A stretch of DNA of 64,000 nucleotides. Origin: Aurantiochytrium sp. KH105. Lineage: Eukaryota; Sar; Bigyra; Thraustochytrida; Thraustochytriidae. Below the pieces are notes generated by a model. The model had not been told where the DNA came from. It saw nothing but the letters and a program-made list of their open reading frames with translations, and ran no database searches. This document shows positions 11,201 to 20,200 of the stretch, piece after piece. A program made the translations under genes and the position numbers. The stretch lies in contig BGKB01000214.1 of assembly GCA_003116975.1 (NCBI GenBank), positions 1 to 64,000 on the forward strand. Reading direction: 5' to 3'. The first letter of the stretch is position 1; every line of letters begins with the position of its first letter.

Positions 11201-14200
11201 AGTGTCTGAGTCCAGGCTATCGACATCGCTAGAATTACTTCGCGCATCGTCTTGCTCCGATTGATTTGCGACTCGGCGGCCAATCTGCCGGTACAGAAGA
11301 TTTCTACCAAGCTCTTTTGTGTTGCGCGGTTTCTCCACACTAAGGCTCTCGAGCGTCAGGTGCACGCGTCTCGTTCGAAACCGAGCCCCTCCTCGAACAG
11401 ATCCAGCGTCACTCGCGACAGCGACCTTGCCAGACATCTTGTCGAGTTCAATCGCTTTCGCAAACGCATTGTCATCCTCCAAGGCCGCATCGTTCCCAGA
11501 CGTCTTGGAAGATGTCCGTGATCCTGCCGTTGTCGACATGTGTCTTTGCGCGCTCCGCCTCGCCATGTCTTCAATGGCGCGAGACCGGCGTTTTCGGGCC
11601 TGCTCGGCCTGATCGCTCGTCACCGTGTCTGGGTCCTCAATGTCTTGAGCGAAAACATCCGTCTCCACCACATCGCGCACCTCCGGCCGCGTCGTGCCAC
11701 ACAGCTTGCAGGTCGCATCACCGCCCACGTTGAAAATTTCGCAGGTGGGGCACGTCCATTCCGCACTCGAACGGTGCCGAGACTCCTCCAAAGCCTCTTC
11801 GTCGTCAAAGTCCAGCATATTTGATTCGTCCCCGGGAGACACCAGGCCAGAGGCCACGAGCACCCGCATGCGTCGCGCCAACAACCGTTCTTGAAACAGC
11901 TCGATGCAAGAGAGAGCGATAGGAACAGAGTCTTTTGGGCCACATGAGGCTCGGGCGAGGTCGATTTCTTCCTCATAGGGTCGCGCCTTGGCGGCCCCTT
12001 GGCGTTCCATTGCGCTGAACGTACACCCACTCGAGAGCTCGATGCGATAGCAATGAAAGCTTCCTACTTGTGGGAGAAAGTATTCTCGTGGGCGCCTTTC
12101 CCGGTCGAATGCAATACCGCTGCGCTCATCAAGCAAAACCCATGGCGTCTCGACGGGCTCGAGGTCTCCAGCCTGCCCAGTCACAGCTCTCCCTGTTGCT
12201 GCGTTTGCTGCGGCACTTGTTGATGCCGCCTTTTCTTTGTTGCGGCCAGCATCCTCATTGTCATCCGGGATCGAATCTGAAGCTGACGATTCCTGTTGCA
12301 ATAACTTGCCATAGACGCGCCACTGCACCGGATCCAGGCCCAGCCTTGAGGCATCAACCTGCTTGTCGCTATCGAAGGGCGTGGCGTGCGCATCGCGCAC
12401 CACGGCGTCAAGCGCCGGGGTCAGACGGTATAAACAAATCTGCACTGGCTGGGCAAAGGTCCACTCCACATAGGAATCCAAGGCAAATCCCGCACCTTCC
12501 TCTTCGTTCACCGCTTGCAGCATTTCAGCATCTTCAGCTACCTCGTCACTCTGCTCGCTGAGGCGGTGACCGCCGTCCACCCACTTTGTCGAAGAACGTC
12601 GGTCGAAAAGGCAATTCATGTCCATTCCGTAACGAGCGAGATGTCGCCCGCTTGACTTACACTCTGCATGCTCCAAAGACATGGGCTCCAGGCTTGGATA
12701 CACGTCTTTGCGATTTTCCTGTTCTGCAATTGTGCCCTTTTCGCAGATTAACACCTCAAGCGTGTGATCGACGGCGTTCATGAGCTTGAAGGGGGACTCG
12801 AGGAAAATGACGCGTCGCTTTTGGTCCCGCATAGCACTTACGGCAAAGACATTGAACGAAAAGCTTGCATCCGCTGGCATGTGATCGTCCGAACCGTTCG
12901 TTTCTTTGCGGGACTTCTTTCCAAAGAGAGACAGACCATCTTTGCCGCCAAGTCCAATGTCGTTCCCAAGACTTACAATGCTCGTCGCAGAGGCCTCTCG
13001 CTCCTCCACTGGCCCGCCCCTGTCCAATCCTTCATAAGGTGGCTTGGCAACCCCGATGGCTTCGCGCTGACCGGGGACCCGTGCGTCGGAAACAGCCCTT
13101 GTCGTTAACATGGTCTCCCCGGCCTCGTCGACGGGGAACACCATCAACAAAGGTTTGTGCGGGCTGGCAAAATCCAAACCCCGCGAAAAGTCGACTGCCA
13201 CGGCACGCAGCTTTGTGTATTGCTTGGTGGAGATACTCTTGTTGATCTCGTATCGATTAATGTTCTTGTACCAGTGCTTCTTTGGCAGAGCCTGGAAATT
13301 CATGGGAATCATCGCTCCAGAAGCCATGCGGAAGGGTTCGATTGCTGCCTGACGATCCCCGTGCACCTCACGTAGCGCCGACTTGGGGTCAGCGTTCAAG
13401 TCCTCGTGCAGGTCAAATTCGATCGAAAGCATAAGCTCCGCGCCGCGAGGCGTGTCGAGCTTGGCGCCGTCCGAGCGCAGCCGGAACCACTCTGCGGACC
13501 CTTGGTTGGGAAAAAGTATGTACGGAACAAGATCCACCGACGTTTGGTAGTACGCCCCAGTCGCGTCTTTCACTTCCACGAGCAAGTGCGGAACCTCCGC
13601 AGAGCGCGAACCTTCGTACGGCAGCACATACTTGTTGCCGTCTTGATACGGTCGGACAACGTGAGACGTGTCGCTCCGAGAATCGCTTGTGTCAGAATCT
13701 AAGGCGCTGCTCGCAGAATCATCAAAGTCGTCATCCTCCGGGTGACGCTCGGATGAGCCGATGGGAATCGCGCGCGCGTCACCCCCGTCATTCCCAAGAC
13801 TTCCCACGGTGCCCCGTCGCCGATATGGCAATAACGTGATTCGCATCAAAGGACGCTTGTTCCAACGCTCATGCGTGGGAAGGTACCAGCCGTCCCGATA
13901 TGAAACCGTGATGATTCCGCGATAGTCGTAGCCGACTTGATACAGATCGTGCATAACAAGCTCAATACCCGTGTTGTTGATGAGCCAATGTTGAGCCTCC
14001 CGCCGAGCTACTGTTTTCTTCGATCTGCGTCCGCCCTTGCGGCTTCGCTGCCGATGAATGCGCCGCCGTCGCCTCGAGCGCAAGGTCCGTTGCACAGTCG
14101 ACACTTGCTTCGATACGGTCACCGAGGGGCCCTTTGAAAGTGCAACGCTCTTTCCATCATTAACAGTCGTCGCTTCATTTCGCTCGTCCATCACTGCCCT

Positions 14201-17200
14201 TGTCACAGGATCCTCACTCAATGAGGAAGACGCTCTCTCGAGATCTGATTGGAGCTTGAGCAAGAGCGCCAAGAGATCCTCTGAGACATTAATGTTCAAA
14301 CGATTGAGCGCCTCAAGATTCACGCTAATGTTCTGATCGGCCTCCGAGACCAACACGCTCGCCTTGGTGCGTGTCCACGGTTCCATGATGAACTCCCAAG
14401 ATCCAATACGACGGTTGTAAAACTTTGCCTCCATGTCCACGTATGTTGCTAAAACAAAGTCTTTAGAGAATTGCGAGAATGACTCGCCCCGAAGCTCAAT
14501 CTTTTCTGCGCCGAACCGGAGCACAGGTAAGAAGGTCTCCACCCGAGTTTCGGATCGCAGCACTTCCTGGACGAGCTCTACGCCCATGCCACTCACACTG
14601 AGCTTGATGCGATCGTGTAGGATATCCATCTCTTCACGTGTAAATAGTTCCGTCTGCCGTGCCTCAACCGCTGCGCGATGCTCCGCGTGCCTGTCTGAGA
14701 CCTCGAGCAAATTCGAGTCGCCAATGTAGTGCGCCCCGCTGGGGTTCTCGCTATCATCGGTATCGCTCGCCATAATGTCTTTGTCGTCTTCAATCAGAGG
14801 AGAGAGGACGCTGTTCCCCTCGTACAATTGACCCATTCCCCGAGGGGGCGAGCTTGGTTGGCGCCTAATACTGTAGCCCAGAGGCGATTGCTCAGTCGTG
14901 TCCCTCGACGTATCCACGCCTTGTAAAAGGTCTATTTTCTCGGTGGAGAAATGCGCTCCATTCCGTGCCACAGCAACCACAAGTGAGTCCAGCCAGCGGA
15001 CGACCACAGGCACACTTGCGAACAATTCTGCATTACGTTCCATAAACCATGCCGCCTGAGCGCAGGCCTCGAGATGCCGTCCGTAAGATGGATCGTCTGC
15101 AATCACCAAGCCTTTGTCCATGGCCATGCCAAGAACAGAAACGCCTTGCGCCTTAAAAATCATGACACGGATAGCCCCTCCATCGGGATTCGTCGCTTCG
15201 ATTTGCTTGTGCTGCTCTGCCTGCGAACAGCCGTTTTCACCTTCCTTGTCACCCTCGGGTGCACCGGCCCCTCCCGTGACCTTCTCCGCAGCTCTTGCCA
15301 CCGACTCGGCGATTTCTCCGAGCTCGCTCCCGGCTTGCGTGAGTACACTGACATCTGTCGTCCAAAGAGAGAGCTGGAGGTTCCCCATCGAGCCGGATAC
15401 GAGACGAGTGATTTCCCGTGGCTTGTTCATGTCTCGCCGGAGGACGTACTCCAAAGACGCGTCCCAGGGTTTGAGTACTGCGTGAGTGACGGTCACAGAC
15501 GGCGAAACGGCCTGCCGCGACCAACGACGCTGCTGGCGCCGTCTGAGCAGCGTCGTTGTACGGTCATACGTAATTGAGATCGTAGTTCGCGACATCTTGA
15601 GCTCGCATTCTTCCACACACTGGTGTGCAACGTACACCAAGGCGACATTCAGTCCAATGTCAACAAAGATGTCGTTAAAGGACTGACGCGCGAGCTCTGC
15701 GCCCGACATCGCGCTGGGGACGTCGAGAGTGGTCAAGTCGCCCATAAGTGAAGACCCCTCAGTGACGCTACCCACATGCGAGCCACGTCGCGAATCTGTA
15801 GACTTGATACGCTTCTGGCCATCGTCTTTTCCTCCGGGCGCCGGGCCAAAAGGCCGGTCACGACTTGTTTTGACCCGAATAATGACTCCCTGCATCTCCG
15901 TCGAGAACTCGACGCCGCTCAACACGGTAGGATTCCCGGGTCTCTCTTCCTCCGTCTGATGCATTGACCCACTTTGTCCCGATTGCACCGATGCTTCAGA
16001 TGGACTTGATCCGGCAACAGCTTTTTGGACAGTGTCGAGAAGTTCGAGCCCCGTGAGCGCAAGCCGCTCAGATATCTCCACCACGAGATCTCGTACAACA
16101 AGTGTGACAGACACGGCTGGAATACTTGTCTCGCGTTCGAGCGTCGTAGTGGGCCCTACAAGCTTTACGATTTGCTTGACACAACTATAAAGCGTCGTTG
16201 CTGCCTCGTCATCAAGTATTTCGAGCGTCGAGGCATCTACTGTCTCGCTGCGTTGTCGGCCGCGGCCCACGCTGCGGCTCCGGCTTCGACTGCGAGCGTG
16301 CCTGCGGCTCTCATGCCGATCGGAGTCCAGATGATGCGTTCTTGATCGCGATAAGCCAAGCTGCGACCTGTGCAGCGCCTGTAAAGATCGTCGATTGTCG
16401 TGTGCACGACGCGCCTCCAAGCTCTCATCGTCGGCCGTCCTCGCCAGCGTACGCTGACGCTGGCGAAGGACGCGTCCCAGCGAGCGGCCAGTATCGGAAA
16501 GAGATTTACGTGAGGTCTGCGCTTCCCAGAGAAGGGCCCCACAACCACGTTGTGCGAGTGTCGAGCGGAATCGCGTTCCACTCGCCTCGCGAGAACGAAT
16601 TACTTGCTCTTCCTGCCGACGCACACGCGCGCGTGCGCGCTGGGCCATGTCGAGTGCACCTTGCAATGATTCCACTTCCTTTTTCGGACTCTTGAAGGTT
16701 TGCCGATGAATACGCGCAATGGCCTTTTCGACGGCTGCTGGACCGTCGGAGGCCTCCTCGAGCCTCTTGCGCAGCGCCCGTAGACTCTTGTCATCATCTT
16801 CGCCGCCGTCGTCATCGCTTGATCCAGAGGTCGACATGGCCCCGACACCTTCGTGAGTTGAGTCCGATGACGTGCGCCGACCCCGCAAATAGTCTTCTCC
16901 GCCTTCATCCGAAGCGTCTCCCAAGCCCTCGGTCTGCATTTCATCCTCCGAGTCTCCCTCAGACGAGCTCGTTTCCGTGTCCGAGTCGCTGGCATCAGCG
17001 GCTGGAAGAAGGCCGTTCTCTGCATCCGATTGACGCAAAGCTTGCTGCAAAGTGTCTGAAATCAGTACAATGTAAAAGGAAAGGCAGTACATGCGCTCTG
17101 AGCGTGCAGCGTCCGTCTCCTCGACCGTCGGTTGAATCACCATTGGATTCTCGCCGTCACGACTCCGAAAGTTCACCATCGTGACCGTGCCGACGTGCAC

Positions 17201-20200
17201 ACCAACCCGCGCCAAGCTGTTCGAGGTACTCGTTGCACAATGCACGTCAATCGAGCTGAATGAGAGCTGAAAGGTGGTAAAGAGGTCAGCACGGACATTT
17301 GTCACATGGAGATCCAGACGAAGCGTCACCCACGAGCTGGCAGGCGGTGTCGCGACCGCACGCTTTGCGTCATGCGCTCTCGTGAGATGCCCGCTGCGAC
17401 TATGCGCGTCAGTCGCGTGGGACAGTGCCCTTGACCGCGTTCGCGGACCCGAGCGCGAGCGACGGTCTCCGGCTGATGTTCTCTTCCCCTTTGCTATCGG
17501 AGACCGAACGCTCGTTCGAGCTCCGCCAGAAGCCTCGGGGCTCCCGAATGTACCCTTGAGGCGCTCAGACTGGACCCAAAGATCCCCATAGAAAAAGGCG
17601 ACAGTCCGCGAGACGGCTTCTTTTGGGCCCACAGCTGCCACCCAGGGAGGCGCCACCTTGCTGTTAAGCTCACGAGCGAGCACTGGGCCGAGCACGTCGC
17701 ATATACGTTCAAATACCCCGGTCGCCTCCTGAGGGCGGAGCACAAAGTCGTCTGCGCCATAGACTTCGCTTTCCACACCAAGTGCATGCTCCACGGCCTG
17801 CGTTAGCCCTTGCTGCATGTTGCCCATGGCGCTAACAACATCCCCGGCTCCGCCAAATTTGTCAATGACTGCATCCAATGTATCCTCGGCGGCAGCGTCC
17901 GCGTCAATGGCAGCTCCAACGGAGTGCGATTCAATCGAAGCACGGTCACCAGGACGCCATGCGGCGTCTTTCGGCAACATGTCTTGAGAGTCGTCCATGT
18001 TTTGCATCGTCTTTTGCAACACGTCGATGAGGTCAAGCAAAAGCGTCACGTGCGACTCTGTCACAAGAAGATTGAGATCTCCCAGAACCAAACCCACTTC
18101 GACTGGCTGCACGCCATAAGGGGCTCCCCGAAATGACACGCGCAAAATGTTCAAGTACATTTCAAGCAAACTGACGCTGCTTGGTCCATCCATCGTCTGT
18201 TCAGCAGCTTCGTCAATTGGGTCGGCGCCTTCGCCGCCTGTCACCGCTCCGACGGACGACGAGGACCGGCGTCTCGCCCAGCTTACCTGTCGCCGCAAGG
18301 TGTCCGAGGCACCATCATCATTCTCGTCGTCGTCATCGTCATCTGCTTGGGAGAATGCATCTTGAAATTGAGTGTCTTCATCAGCGTCAGAGGATGCCGA
18401 AGCGGAACCTTCATTGATACGGCCGCCCAGGTCGGACCGTACGGATTGCTGAGCGTCAAAGAATCTGACATCGCCCTCAACTTCGCTCTCAGAATCTCGT
18501 TCAGCGATCGGCCGCGGCAAGAGGGACGGGCGTTGAAGCGCGTCCTTCATCGACATTGGCGTCTTGTATTGTAACAACATCGTTGCGTCCTGGTCTTGGG
18601 GATCTATTGGCGCTGACGTCGAGTGTTCACCATCCGTTGTCGAGGCCAACGCGTTACCGCGACAGACAACGACTGCGCGAATGCGGTCCACACGCAGAAA
18701 GATACTGTCAAGAACCTTTTTGTGAGGTCGGAGATAGTCGAGAGCCGTCGCCGCTTCTTCGGGAAGCTCATTGCGAGGGTAAATGCCGATGGGTCCCACG
18801 ACGACCATTGCGCGGAGTAACGACTTTGATTCAACCATGGCAGCATCGGGCAGAATCGCACGCAAAATGCCAATCTGCACGGCGACCTCGTAGCGCACCC
18901 ATGACAATGAACTCAGATCGCCAAAGTCCGGGGGAGGTTGCGTCTCGATGGGCACCTCGTGGCCCTGAAAAGGAGCAATGCGCGCACTCAGCGAGCTCGA
19001 AAATTCACCGAGTTTGGCCAGCACAGCATCTTGCATGCACACTTCAATGTCGCTGATAGACCCTCGAAAGGTGACCATCGTGATGGGAACTTCGGACTTC
19101 GCCGCGGGAGAAGGTCTCTTCTGAGTCGACTCCATATCGGACGCTCCGTCGAAGTTTCCGACATTAACGCCGTCGTCAACGTCGTCGCCATTGTCATCCT
19201 CGCGCAGGGAAGTCACCTCCAAGGACCGATCTGGGAGGACGAGCGAGAGTTCCACATTTAGAAAGGGGCGCTCCCGACAGAGAGCGAGCGCATTGGCAAG
19301 ACGTTGAAAACGTAGATTGTACTCCAGCAATGGAGGTAGGTCCTCGGTAGCGACTGCACTCCAGTGTGCAGCCGTTGCCTGGGCTGACGCCATGCTTGCA
19401 AGACGCTCCCCGCTACGAACAAGTTCCTGCCACGTCCGTGTAGACTGCGCAGTCCACTTTTCAAAGTCGCCGAGCTCTTCGTACAGGCTAATAAAGTCTC
19501 GTGGCAAAGCCTCGTTCTCGGCTTCTTTGCGCTCTCCTGAGCCCTCAAAGTGGAGCCTCCTACGGTTCCACAAGAGCGTCGCTGTAGCAAAGCAGGAAAA
19601 TACCCATCGTGGATCCTCAAGAAGAGAAGCGACAGAGGTCTCGTGCGTACGGCCAAAGGGGTTCCAGTCAATATCGTGTTCATAAGCAGGAGGTATTGCG
19701 CCATCAAGGGCGTGATGCTCCCGCATGCCATCCTGATCAAACTCGCACGCGCTACTCATGAGATGAATGGGGGCCCATACCTCGCTTGAGACGGACGACG
19801 GCAGCGCACTGATTACATCCGCGTGCAAAATTCCAAGCCCGAGGTCCAAGTCTACAATGTGCGCGAGGCGTTCGAGCGGACCCACTGCAGCGCCTGCAGA
19901 CTTGGCATCGAGAGAGCATCCAACGCCAATGAGACGTGTCACGCACAAGGACTGCTCGCCAGGTCCCGCAAATAGAGTGACATCGAGAGCGTCAAGAGCC
20001 ACAATGGCCCGAACAAAGTTTACGACACTCCCTCGTACGTAATTTGCGGCGACGCGAGCCGCATTGACGGATCCTTTGAAGCGAACTCGCAGAGGCCGCC
20101 TCCCACGACGAAGCTTGGAAAGGGTTTCTTCCACTGAGAGGTCCGTGACGTCGTAGTTCCCGATAGCCGTGATGACCATGCCCGGCTCAATGAGACGGGT

